A stretch of 64,000 bases of DNA, from contig DASYQD010000166.1 of the NCBI GenBank assembly GCA_036005845.1, positions 41,078 through 105,077 of the forward strand, read 5' to 3'. The notes below the pieces were generated by a model. The model saw only the letters and a program-made list of their open reading frames with translations. It was not told the origin of the DNA and did not search any database. Below are positions 37,821 to 45,940 of this stretch, piece after piece; position 1 is the stretch's first letter; each line of letters begins with the position of its first letter. The position numbers and the translations under genes are program-made. The DNA comes from DASYQD01 sp036005845 (lineage in GTDB: Bacteria; Acidobacteriota; Thermoanaerobaculia; Multivoradales; JAIOJS01).

Positions 37821-37960
37821 CGCGGTTGCGCATTTCGGCGGCGCCGCCTGCGTGGTCCCCGCCTGCCGGTGGGTATCCCATCCGTGCTCGCTTCGCTGCG
37901 CGCGGCTGGGAGCCCTCCCCCCGGCGCGCCCCGTCGGCGGCGCCGCCGAGCGCAACCGCG
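37821..37960. repeat. Long inverted repeat between convergent genes
   Basis: The left arm 37821-37848 and right arm 37936-37960 are inverted copies of 25 bases (CGCGGTTGCGC, then TCGGCGGCGCCGCC), identical except for three extra bases (ATT) in the left arm. The 87-base centre contains smaller palindromes such as GGGTATCCC and GGCTGGGAGCC. It fills the gap between the convergent cupin and TonB-receptor genes. It could be a REP/MITE-like element or a large bidirectional terminator. No coding content is seen. Confidence 0.6.
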
Positions 37961-37987
37961 GGTTGACGAGATGCCGTCGAGTGAGGC

Positions 37988-40318
37988 TCAGAAGCGGGCG
38001 GTGACGCCGGCGTGGAAGGCCCGCGGCGAGCCGGGCGACAGGTTGGTGTTGCTGTCGGCGTTGGCCCAGATCTCGCGGTCGAGGAGGTTCTCGACGTTGA
38101 GCTGCAGTCGCACGCCGTCGAGCACGGTCAAGTACACGGCGGCGTCGACACGTGTGTAGCCGGGCAGGGTCACCGAGTCGTCGATGGTGGCGAACATTTT
38201 CGTGCGGTGGATGACGCCGAGCGCGGCGCTCCACCGCGGCCGTAGCTGCACGCTGTTCCACAGCGACACGCTGCGGCGCGGCACTTGGCCGACGACGGCA
38301 CCCTCGCGCGCCGTGGCGGTCGCGCTGGTGACGAAGGCGTCCTGGTAGGCATAGCCGCCGGCGATGCTCCACGTCGAGGTCAGGTTGCCGTTGACGCCCA
38401 GCTCCCAGCCGTCGGTGCGCTGGCTGCCGGTCTGCACGATGCGCGTCGGATCGTTGGGATCGGTCGATCGCGTGTGCGTGCGGTCGAGCCGGTATGCGGC
38501 GAGGGTGAGCGCCAGCGCGTCGCCGGCGTCCCACTTGGCGCCCACCTCGTAGTTGCGGAACTGCTCGGGCTCGAGCTGCTGCGTGACCGTGGTCAGCGAC
38601 GAGAACTGGTCGCCCGAGCTCGGCAGGTAGGACACGCTGTAGGTGCCGTAGAGCGACAACGGCGCGATCGGCTTGACGATTACGCCCGCGCGCGGCGAGA
38701 TCAGGTCGTCGCCGCGGCCGAGGCGGTCGCCGTTGCGATGGTTCGTATAGTCGAGGTCGAAGCGATCCAGGCGCAGCCCGGCGACGAGCTGCAGGTGAGG
38801 CGACACCTCGACCTGGTCTTGCGCGTAGAGCGCCACAACCTTCGCCTCGACGTGGTTGTCGGCATCCGTCGCGCTTTGCCGGAACGTCACCGGCACCGTC
38901 GTCTGCGGCGCGTCGTACGGCACCAGGACCGCCGCCGCCGTGTTATTGAAGAAGCCGGTGTTGCGGAAGTTGTCGCTCTCCTGCCGCCCCACCTCGGCGC
39001 CGAAGAGCAGGTCGTGACGCACGCGCCCGGCCAGCCGCGCGTAGGTGAGGTCGGTCTGGTTGAAGAGGTTCCGCCGCTGCGTGGCGTTGTTGTACGCCGT
39101 CAGCGTCACCTTCGACTTGTCCGCCGAGACGGCGCCGGGAACGTAGTTCTGATAGCTGCGGTCGTAGTCGCCGAACAGTGTGCGGTTGCGCAGCGACAGG
39201 CCGCCGAAGCTGTGCTCGACGAGTGCCGAGCCGAGGTCGACGGTCGCGCGCACCTTGCTGTCGTCGGGGTTGCCGTAATAAGTCTCGATCGGCACGTCGG
39301 CCGGGCGGCCGTGGAACGAGGTGATGCCGCGGTCGGCGGTGCGCTGGTCGTGGAAGTGCTCGAAGCCGAGCGTCACCTTCGTGGCGTCGCCACGGCGCAG
39401 CGTCACCGTCGGCGCGATTCCCGAGCGCTGCAGCCCGACGTGGTCGCGGAAGCTGCCGCTGTCCTCGAAGACGCCGTTGACGCGCAACGCCAGCGCGTCG
39501 GAGAGCTGCTGGTCGACGTCGGCGGTGACGCGCCTGCCGTCGAAACTGCCGCCCTGCAGCGTCACCTCACGCGCGGCGCCGAACGCGGCCTGCTTGGTGA
39601 CGCGGTTGATGACGCCGCCGCCGCCGCCGCGCCCGAAGATCATCGCGTTCGGCCCCTTGAGCGCCTCGACGCGGTCGAGGTTGTAGAGGTCGCGGTAGTA
39701 CTGCACGTCGTCGCGCACGCCGTCGACGAAGAAGTCGGCCGACGAGCTGTTGCCGCGGATGACTACCTGGTCGCGGTTGTTCTCGCCTTGGTGGAGCGAG
39801 ATGCCCGGCAGGTAGCGCACGACGTCTCCGATGTTGGTCATCAGCTGGTCCTGCATGAGCTGGCGCGTGACGACGGTGACCGACTGCGGCACGTCGCGCA
39901 GCGGCGTCGGCGTGCGCGTGGCGCTGCTCAAGGTCGACAACCGGTAGCCGGGCTCGGCCTCGACGGTGATCGACTCGCGCACCGCGGTGACCGCGAGCAC
40001 GAAGTCGGCCGGCGCGGTGCCTTCCTCGATCACAACCTCGCGCGAGGTATCGGTGAAGCCGAGGAGCTCGACGTAGACGACGTAGCGGCCGGGCGCGAGG
40101 TGGAGCGTGAACCGGCCTTCCGCGTCCGACTTGTCGCGGTCCACGGCGCCGCCGCCGGCGGCAGGCATTGCGATGACCGGCACTTCGGCCAGCGGCTGGC
40201 CCGAGGCATCGACGACTCGGCCGGTGAACGCGACCTGCGCCGCGGCAGAGCTGGCACCAAGGAGGCTGACGATCATGAGACCACGCGCGAGGCGGGAAAA
40301 CCGACGACTTTCGAGCAT
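37988..40318 (-). CDS. TonB-dependent (siderophore-type) outer-membrane receptor
   Basis: A 776-residue protein: signal peptide (about 1-27, 'SLLGASSAAAQ'), then a carboxypeptidase-regulatory-like beta domain (about 30-115, 'GRVVDASGQPLAEVPVIA'). The plug domain follows ('TPLRDVPQSVTVVTRQLMQDQ', 'VVIRGNSSSADFFVDGVRDD', 'VEALKGPNAMIFGRGGGGGVIN') and then a barrel that ends in Phe ('AFHAGVTARF'), as in most outer-membrane beta-barrels. 'DVPQSVTVV' is typical of the siderophore receptor subgroup. It takes up an iron complex using TonB energy. A Fur-box-like palindrome lies 33 bases upstream of the ATG, consistent with iron control. Confidence 0.92.
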   Translation of the reverse strand: MLESRRFSRLARGLMIVSLLGASSAAAQVAFTGRVVDASGQPLAEVPVIAMPAAGGGAVDRDKSDAEGRFTLHLAPGRYVVYVELLGFTDTSREVVIEEGTAPADFVLAVTAVRESITVEAEPGYRLSTLSSATRTPTPLRDVPQSVTVVTRQLMQDQLMTNIGDVVRYLPGISLHQGENNRDQVVIRGNSSSADFFVDGVRDDVQYYRDLYNLDRVEALKGPNAMIFGRGGGGGVINRVTKQAAFGAAREVTLQGGSFDGRRVTADVDQQLSDALALRVNGVFEDSGSFRDHVGLQRSGIAPTVTLRRGDATKVTLGFEHFHDQRTADRGITSFHGRPADVPIETYYGNPDDSKVRATVDLGSALVEHSFGGLSLRNRTLFGDYDRSYQNYVPGAVSADKSKVTLTAYNNATQRRNLFNQTDLTYARLAGRVRHDLLFGAEVGRQESDNFRNTGFFNNTAAAVLVPYDAPQTTVPVTFRQSATDADNHVEAKVVALYAQDQVEVSPHLQLVAGLRLDRFDLDYTNHRNGDRLGRGDDLISPRAGVIVKPIAPLSLYGTYSVSYLPSSGDQFSSLTTVTQQLEPEQFRNYEVGAKWDAGDALALTLAAYRLDRTHTRSTDPNDPTRIVQTGSQRTDGWELGVNGNLTSTWSIAGGYAYQDAFVTSATATAREGAVVGQVPRRSVSLWNSVQLRPRWSAALGVIHRTKMFATIDDSVTLPGYTRVDAAVYLTVLDGVRLQLNVENLLDREIWANADSNTNLSPGSPRAFHAGVTARF

Positions 40319-40350
40319 GCAGTCCCCGTCGAAGTGAGCCGATCCAGGGA

Positions 40351-40369
40351 GTTGAGACTAATTCTCAAC
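40351..40369. promoter_or_regulatory. Fur-box-like palindrome upstream of the TonB receptor
   Basis: GTTGAGACTAATTCTCAAC has perfect 7-base arms (GTTGAGA/TCTCAAC) and contains the 15-mer TGAGACTAATTCTCA, one base away from the 7-1-7 Fur-type box TGAGAATAATTCTCA. It is 33 bases upstream of the receptor start on the minus strand. A second inverted repeat, GACCAAT (40378-40384) with ATTGGTC (40395-40401), and a TTGACA on the minus strand (40407-40412) lie just beyond it, so the site probably overlaps the promoter. Confidence 0.65.
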
Positions 40370-40477
40370 AACCTCGCGACCAATCGTGGACTGAATTGGT
40401 CCTGATTGTCAACGCCAGGCGCAAGTCACTCTGTGCTCTTGTTCATCCGATAACCTAGCCGCAGCCAAAAGGACCCC

Positions 40478-42394
40478 ATGCAACCCGCACCAGCACCCGG
40501 CGGCAGCGGCGGCGAGCCGATCCGCTACACGCTCACCTTCCCGGCTCCCGAGACGCACTACGTCGAGGTCGACGCCTCGCTGCCCACCGGCGGCCGGCCG
40601 CAAATAGACCTCTTCCAGCCGGTGTGGACGCCGGGCTCCTACAAGGTGCGCGACTACGCGCGCCACGTCGAGGCGCTGCGCGCCGAGAGCGCCGGCGGCA
40701 ATCCGCTGCCGATCGAGAAGCTGCGCAAGAACCGCTGGCGCCTCACCACCTGGGGCGCGCCGCGCGTCCACCTGATGTACCGGGTCTACGGCCGCGAGCT
40801 GACGGTGCGCACCAACTTCGTCGACCGCGACTTCGCGCTGCTCAACGGCGCCGCCACCTTCCTCACGCTCGCCGACGGCTGCGCGCGGCGGCACGAGGTG
40901 GCGGTCGTGCTGCCGGCGCATTGGCGCCAGGCGCACACGGCGCTGCCGACGTCGCCGCAAGGCGGACCACACCTCTTCCACGCCGCCGACTACGACACGC
41001 TGGTCGACTCGCCGATCTACTGCGGCACGCCGGCGGTCTACCCGTTCGAGGTCGACGGCGTGCCGCACCTGCTCGTCGACGAGGGTGAGGACGGCGTGTG
41101 GAACGGCCCGCGCTCGGCCGCCGACCTCGAGCGCATCGTGCACGCGGCGTTCAAGCTGTGGGGCGAGGTCCCCTATCGCCGCTTCCTCTTCTTGAACCTC
41201 ATCACCGGCGCCAGCGGCGGCCTCGAGCACAAGGACTCGACGGTGTTGATGACCAGCCGCTGGAAGACGCGGCGGCGCGAGAGCTACCTCGAGTGGCTCG
41301 GCCTCGCCGCGCACGAGCACTTCCACGCCTGGAACGTCAAGCGGCTGCGGCCCGCGGAGCTCGGCCCGTTCGACTACGACGCAGAGAACTACACGAAGAG
41401 CTTGTGGGTGGCGGAAGGCATCACCGCTTACTACGACGACCTGCTGGTGCACCGCGCCGGCTTGTCGAGCCGCGACGAGTACTTGCGCGACTTCTCGAAG
41501 ACCGTGCGCACGGCGCAGCGCACGCCGGGGCGCCGCGTGCAGACGCTCGAGGCGGCCTCGTTCGACACCTGGATCAAGTACTACCAGCCCGACGAGAACA
41601 CGCCCAACAGCTCGATCAGCTACTACACGAAGGGCGCGGTGGTGGCGTTCCTGCTCGACACGCGTATCCGGCAGGCCACGGACGGCCAGGACGTCCAGAA
41701 AAGCCTCGACGACGTGCTGCGGCTAGCTTGGCAGCGCTTCGCCGGCGAGCGCGGCTTCACCGGCGCCGAGATCGAGGCGCTGGCGAGCGAAGTGGCGGGC
41801 GAGGACCTGGCCGCGTTCTTCGACCGCGCGCTGCGCAGCACCGAGGAACTGGACTTCAGCGCGGCATTGCAGTGGTACGGGCTGCGGTTCGCGGAAGACC
41901 CGGCCCCGGTGGCGCTGCCGGCGCCGGCCCCGCCGGATGCCGAAGCGGAGCGCGCCGCGCCGAGCCCGGCGGCGGATGCGGTGCCGGCGGGCGCGGTCAG
42001 CGTGCCGGCGGCGCCCGTCGTGGCCACCGGCCCGCCCGTCGAGAAGCCTGGCTGGCTGGGGATGGTGACGCGCGTCGACGGCGGCCGCCTCATCGTCGTC
42101 GAGGTGCGCCGCGGCACGCCGGCCTTCGACGCCGGCATCTCCGTCGACGACGAGCTCATCGCCATCGACGACTTCCGCGTCCCGCCCGACCGTCTCGCCG
42201 AGCGCCTCGCCTTCTACCGCCCCGGCGACGCCGTCAGCGTCGTCGTCGCCCGCCGCGAGCGCCTGCTGCGCCTCGAAGCCGTGCTCGGCGAAGACCCCGG
42301 CGAAGGCTGGCGCCTCGCCGTCGACCCGCGCGCCGGCGACGCGCAGCGTGCCCGCCTCGCCGCCTGGCTCGCCGGCGCCGTCACGGCTTCCTGA
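40478..42394 (+). CDS. M61-family metallopeptidase with PDZ domain
   Basis: A 638-residue protein of the M61 (glycyl aminopeptidase-like) family. The N-terminal beta domain ('YTLTFPAPETHYVEVDASLP', 'PVWTPGSYKVRDYARHVE') is typical. The zinc site is HEHFH with His279, Glu280 and His283 ('AAHEHFHAWNVKRLRP'), and the distal Glu is in 'WVAEGITAYYDDL'. A Pro/Ala-rich linker leads to a C-terminal PDZ domain (about 520-610, 'WLGMVTRVDGGRLIVVEVRRGTPA', then 'GISVDDELIAID'). No signal peptide is apparent, so it is probably cytosolic. It diverges from the TonB receptor, and its end overlaps the convergent glycosidase gene by 14 bases. Confidence 0.9.
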   Translation: MQPAPAPGGSGGEPIRYTLTFPAPETHYVEVDASLPTGGRPQIDLFQPVWTPGSYKVRDYARHVEALRAESAGGNPLPIEKLRKNRWRLTTWGAPRVHLMYRVYGRELTVRTNFVDRDFALLNGAATFLTLADGCARRHEVAVVLPAHWRQAHTALPTSPQGGPHLFHAADYDTLVDSPIYCGTPAVYPFEVDGVPHLLVDEGEDGVWNGPRSAADLERIVHAAFKLWGEVPYRRFLFLNLITGASGGLEHKDSTVLMTSRWKTRRRESYLEWLGLAAHEHFHAWNVKRLRPAELGPFDYDAENYTKSLWVAEGITAYYDDLLVHRAGLSSRDEYLRDFSKTVRTAQRTPGRRVQTLEAASFDTWIKYYQPDENTPNSSISYYTKGAVVAFLLDTRIRQATDGQDVQKSLDDVLRLAWQRFAGERGFTGAEIEALASEVAGEDLAAFFDRALRSTEELDFSAALQWYGLRFAEDPAPVALPAPAPPDAEAERAAPSPAADAVPAGAVSVPAAPVVATGPPVEKPGWLGMVTRVDGGRLIVVEVRRGTPAFDAGISVDDELIAIDDFRVPPDRLAERLAFYRPGDAVSVVVARRERLLRLEAVLGEDPGEGWRLAVDPRAGDAQRARLAAWLAGAVTAS

Positions 42395-43214
42395 CTTCGA
42401 CGATCACGACGTTCGGCAGCGGCCATTGGTGGTCGTTGCCGTCGCTCTGGTGGAAACCGGTCTCGTAGCTGCCGGCCAGGTCGAGCGCGATCTCCGGCGC
42501 GCGGACGGAGAGGCTCGCCTCCGGCCCACCCTCGACGTGCATGGCGCGGACGACGCCGAGCGGAAGCCGCTCCAGCAGGTTGTTGAAGTCGTACATACTG
42601 AACGGCGAGCGGCAGAAGAGCAGGAGGATGCGGCCGTCGCGATCGAGGGCAATGGCCGCCTCGCTCCAGCGGCGGGGGCTCGAGCCCCAGACGTTGACGC
42701 CGGGGTCGCGGATGAGGCGGAGGTTCTGGATCACGGTGTCGTAATCGGCAAACGCGGCGGCGCCCTCGCCCTGGCGCGCGTCGCGAATGGTGGCCGCCGC
42801 CAGACCGGCGCGGCGGGGACCGATGAGGAGGACCGACTGGTAACTGCTCACCCAGCGCGAGCTGTGAATGCGTTCCCCCACGCGCAGGTAGCCGCTGTGC
42901 GTTGCGAAGTCGGTGGCGTACATCCCGGCGTTGATCACCGCTGCGACGTGCGGACCGTCGGCCCAATGTCGCGCCGTGCGCGGTCCACCGCCGACCTCGC
43001 TCGCGAGCCGCGCCCGCAGCGTCGCGCGCGCGGGGTCGACGCGCACGACGTGGAGCAGCCCGTCGCCGATGGCCGGACGAGGCGCGATGGCGATCGCCGC
43101 ATAGTCGACGCCGGCACCGAGCATGTGCCAGGTGGGCCCGGCAGGTGGCGCCACGGTGGGAAGCGCCGCTGCGGCGACAAGGGCGGCGATGGCGAGCATC
43201 GCGGAAAACCTCAC
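42381..43214 (-). CDS. Exported phosphodiester glycosidase-like (NAGPA) protein
   Basis: A 277-residue protein with a signal peptide ('AMLAIAALVAAAALPTVA', about 1-22) and the pattern of the phosphodiester glycosidase (NAGPA) domain: 'VAAVINAGMYATDFATHSGYLRVG', a central 'YQSVLLIGPRRAG', and 'RAMHVEGGPEASLSV' (residues with His-x-Glu-Gly-Gly, a family hallmark). Family members remove a sugar from a phosphodiester, or their substrate is unknown in bacteria. The GTG start overlaps the stop of the DUF4388 gene (GTGA, 43211-43214), which makes the two translationally coupled. It should act in the periplasm. Confidence 0.8.
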   Translation of the reverse strand: MRFSAMLAIAALVAAAALPTVAPPAGPTWHMLGAGVDYAAIAIAPRPAIGDGLLHVVRVDPARATLRARLASEVGGGPRTARHWADGPHVAAVINAGMYATDFATHSGYLRVGERIHSSRWVSSYQSVLLIGPRRAGLAAATIRDARQGEGAAAFADYDTVIQNLRLIRDPGVNVWGSSPRRWSEAAIALDRDGRILLLFCRSPFSMYDFNNLLERLPLGVVRAMHVEGGPEASLSVRAPEIALDLAGSYETGFHQSDGNDHQWPLPNVVIVEVRKP

Positions 43215-44827
43215 CGCTTCTTCGCCGTCAGCTCTTTCAACGCGTCGATCGGGCGCCGGTCGGGGGCCATCAGGCGGATCGCCTTGCGCAGGCTCTCCTC
43301 GGCTTCGACCGGCCGCGCCGACTTGCCCTGGATGACGCCCAGGTAATACCAGGCGAGGCCGCAGCGCGGGTCGGCGCGCACCGCCTCGTCGAGCTCCTCG
43401 AGCGGCTTCGTGGCGTCGCCGTGGACGCGGAAGCGGCACATCGCCGCCTCGGCGCGGTAGACGGGGTTCTGCGCGTCGAGGTCGGCGGCGTACTGCAGCA
43501 GCTCGAGCGCCTTCTTCTCCTGGTTCGCGGCGAGCAGCTCCATGCCCTTCCGGAACTGCGCCTCGGGATCGAGCAGGTCGGTGTGGATGCCGGTGCCGCG
43601 CGGCTGGTTGGCGCGCTGCGCGAGCGCCAGCTGACGCCGGTGCACCAGCATGGCGCGGCGCTCGCCGTCGCGCAGCTCGGCGTAGGCGTCGCTGCCGGCA
43701 AGGAAGAGGGCGCGCGCCTTGTCGACCAGGTCGGCCGGCGCGTGCGGCTCGAGCGGCCACGGCGCGTAGAGCTTGGCGTAGCGCAGCCACGCCTCCTCGA
43801 TCTCCGGCGTCGAGGCGCTGTCGCGGAGGCCAAGCAGCTCGAAGGCGTCGCGGCGGCGGTAGGCGAGATAGGCCTGCAGGATGCGGTTGCGGGTCTGCTC
43901 CACTTCGGCCGACGCCGGCGCCGCGGGCGCTTCGACGGCGAAGGTGCCGCTCTCGTTGACGGGCATGGCCGACGCCGCCGCGGGGCGCAGCGCCACCTGC
44001 GGTGATTCGGCAGGCTCGACGCGCGGCGCTGCCGCCGGTGTGGAGGCGACAGCAGGCGCCGGCCGCTTGACCGGCGCGCGGCTCGCCGGCCCGATGAGGT
44101 CGAGCAGCGACAGCGCGTAGACGATGCGCCCGAGGTCGTTGGCCGGCAGCGACGGCAGCCGCACCGCCAGCTCGTCCATGCGCAGCGGCTTCTCGCGCAG
44201 CGCCGCCATCACCTCGGCGGCGGGGCCGCGCACCTGCAGCTCGTCCCCGGCGGCGTGCGACGACTCGTGCAGCGCCAGTGCCTCGGCGAAGAGCGGCCGG
44301 ATGCCGCGCGTCACCTCCTCGAGCGGCGTCAACTTCAGCACGCCGGTGAGGATGAGCTGCGGCACCTTCACCTTGAGCGTCGAGTCGGCCGGCGCCTCCT
44401 CGTCGGAGAGGCGGAACGTCCCCTCGCGCCAGGTGAAGCCGTCGAGGAGCTTCCTCGCCAGGCACTGCTGCAGCAGCTTGTAGAGCTCGCCGGCGTCGAT
44501 CGTGCCGCGCTCGAGCAGCACTTCGCCGAGCGGCACCGCGCGCGACAGCGACTCGCCGAGCGACACGGCGAGCTCCTCGTTGGAGAGCTTGCCGGCGCCG
44601 ACGAGGAAGCGGCCGAAGGTCTCGTGCACCAGGTTCGAGCGGCAGTCGACCGGCACGCCGGCGGCGAAAACGATGCGCTTCTCCACCGGCTTGCGGCGCA
44701 GCTCGAGCACGCCGGTGCGGCCGGCGCGCGACATGGCGAGCAGCAACGTCGCGTACGGCACCTCGGCGAGGCTGCCCTCGGCGAGCAGGGCAATCTGCTC
44801 CCACTTGTCGGCGGCGGCGATGGGCAT
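43211..44827 (-). CDS. DUF4388/TPR multidomain protein
   Basis: A 538-residue cytosolic protein. The N-terminal part has a DUF4388 (PATAN-like) domain ('LAEVPYATLLLAMSRAGRTGVLELRR', 'RIVFAAGVPVDCRSN', 'ETFGRFLVGAGKLSNEE'). A winged-helix-like segment ('GRIVYALSLLDLIGP') and an Ala/Pro linker follow (about 250-310). Next comes a DnaJ-like helical segment ('DAFELLGLRDSASTPEIEEAWLRYAKLYAP') and finally TPR repeats (about 425-538, 'GLAWYYLGVIQGKSARPVEAEESLRKAIRL'). Such proteins occur in Acidobacteriota and Myxococcota, where they may be regulatory scaffolds. It is coupled by GTGA to the glycosidase gene. The function is inferred only as protein-protein interaction. Confidence 0.78.
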   Translation of the reverse strand: MPIAAADKWEQIALLAEGSLAEVPYATLLLAMSRAGRTGVLELRRKPVEKRIVFAAGVPVDCRSNLVHETFGRFLVGAGKLSNEELAVSLGESLSRAVPLGEVLLERGTIDAGELYKLLQQCLARKLLDGFTWREGTFRLSDEEAPADSTLKVKVPQLILTGVLKLTPLEEVTRGIRPLFAEALALHESSHAAGDELQVRGPAAEVMAALREKPLRMDELAVRLPSLPANDLGRIVYALSLLDLIGPASRAPVKRPAPAVASTPAAAPRVEPAESPQVALRPAAASAMPVNESGTFAVEAPAAPASAEVEQTRNRILQAYLAYRRRDAFELLGLRDSASTPEIEEAWLRYAKLYAPWPLEPHAPADLVDKARALFLAGSDAYAELRDGERRAMLVHRRQLALAQRANQPRGTGIHTDLLDPEAQFRKGMELLAANQEKKALELLQYAADLDAQNPVYRAEAAMCRFRVHGDATKPLEELDEAVRADPRCGLAWYYLGVIQGKSARPVEAEESLRKAIRLMAPDRRPIDALKELTAKKR

Positions 44828-44887
44828 GGCGGCGGACGCTGTGACGCGGAACGGGCGCGGATTGTAGCTCGCTGGTAGCCTGCCCGG

Positions 44888-45877
44888 ATGCCGCGCATCA
44901 AGGCGCAGCCGGAAGACTTCGTCGTCGAGGAGCTGCCGCTCTACGCGCCGAGCGGCGCCGGCGAGCACACCTGGCTAGAAGTCGAGAAGCGGCTGCGCAC
45001 GACCGAGGAAGTGGCCGCGGAGCTCGCCGCCGCGGCGGGAGTCGACGCCGGCCGCGTCGGCTGGGCGGGGCGCAAGGACCGCGAGGCGGTGACGCGGCAG
45101 TGGCTGTCGGTGCCCGGGCTCGCACCAGCGCGAGCCGAGCAGCTTGCCGGCGATGGCTGGCGCGTGCTTCGCGCGGCGGCGCACGGCGAGCGGCTGCGGC
45201 TCGGCGAGCTCTTGGGCAATCGCTTTCGCATCGTCGTGCGCGACGTGGACGAGAAGTCGGCGAGCACGGCAGCGGAGCGTCTGCTCGCGATTGCCCGCGA
45301 CGGGCTGCCGAACTACTTCGGTGAGCAGCGCTTCGGCCGCGACGAGGGGAACGCGGAGCGCGGGGCCGCGCTGCTGCGCGGCGAAACCGTGGCGGGCGGG
45401 CGACGCCACCAACGGCTCTACCTTTCGGCGCTGCAGTCGGCGATCTTCAACGATGTGCTACGCACGCGGCCGGCGCCGCCGCACGAGCTGTTGGCGGGTG
45501 ACCTCGCGCTCGTGCACGCGAGCGGCGCGCTGCTGCTCGCCGGCTCGCCGTCGCTGCCGCCCGCCGTGTGGCACGAGCGCGCCGCGAGCTTCGAGCTCAG
45601 CCCCACCGGCCCGCTCGTCGGCCACAAGATGCGCGCGCCGCGCGGCGAGACGCTGGCGCGCGAGCGCGCCGCGGCGGACCGCTTCGGGATGCCGTGGGTC
45701 ACCGACCTGCCGCGGCTGCGCGGCCACCTGCTGCCCGGCGGCCGCCGGCCGCTGCGCGTGCGCGTCGGCGAGGCCGCGCACCGCCGTCTCGACAGCGACG
45801 CGCTCGAGCTGGCGTTCGTGCTGCCGCCGGGCGCCTACGCGACGGTGCTCGTCGCGCAGCTCTTCGCCGAGAGCTGA
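44888..45877 (+). CDS. truD: tRNA pseudouridine(13) synthase
   Basis: A 329-residue protein matching TruD, which makes pseudouridine at position 13 of tRNA-Glu. Evidence: the N-terminal 'IKAQPEDFVVEELPLY', the catalytic motif 'GWAGRKDREAVTRQ' with the nucleophile Asp64, 'LPNYFGEQRFGRD' and a late 'FELSPTGPLVGHKMRAP'. The length is close to the E. coli enzyme (349). ATG 44888 lies 60 bases from the divergent DUF4388 gene. It is a monocistronic housekeeping gene, with 63 bases to the next gene. Confidence 0.94.
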   Translation: MPRIKAQPEDFVVEELPLYAPSGAGEHTWLEVEKRLRTTEEVAAELAAAAGVDAGRVGWAGRKDREAVTRQWLSVPGLAPARAEQLAGDGWRVLRAAAHGERLRLGELLGNRFRIVVRDVDEKSASTAAERLLAIARDGLPNYFGEQRFGRDEGNAERGAALLRGETVAGGRRHQRLYLSALQSAIFNDVLRTRPAPPHELLAGDLALVHASGALLLAGSPSLPPAVWHERAASFELSPTGPLVGHKMRAPRGETLARERAAADRFGMPWVTDLPRLRGHLLPGGRRPLRVRVGEAAHRRLDSDALELAFVLPPGAYATVLVAQLFAES

Positions 45878-45940
45878 GCGCTGCGTGTCGAAACCCCCGC
45901 GCTAACATCGAATCACTACTCCAGCGACTCGGAGGGATCC

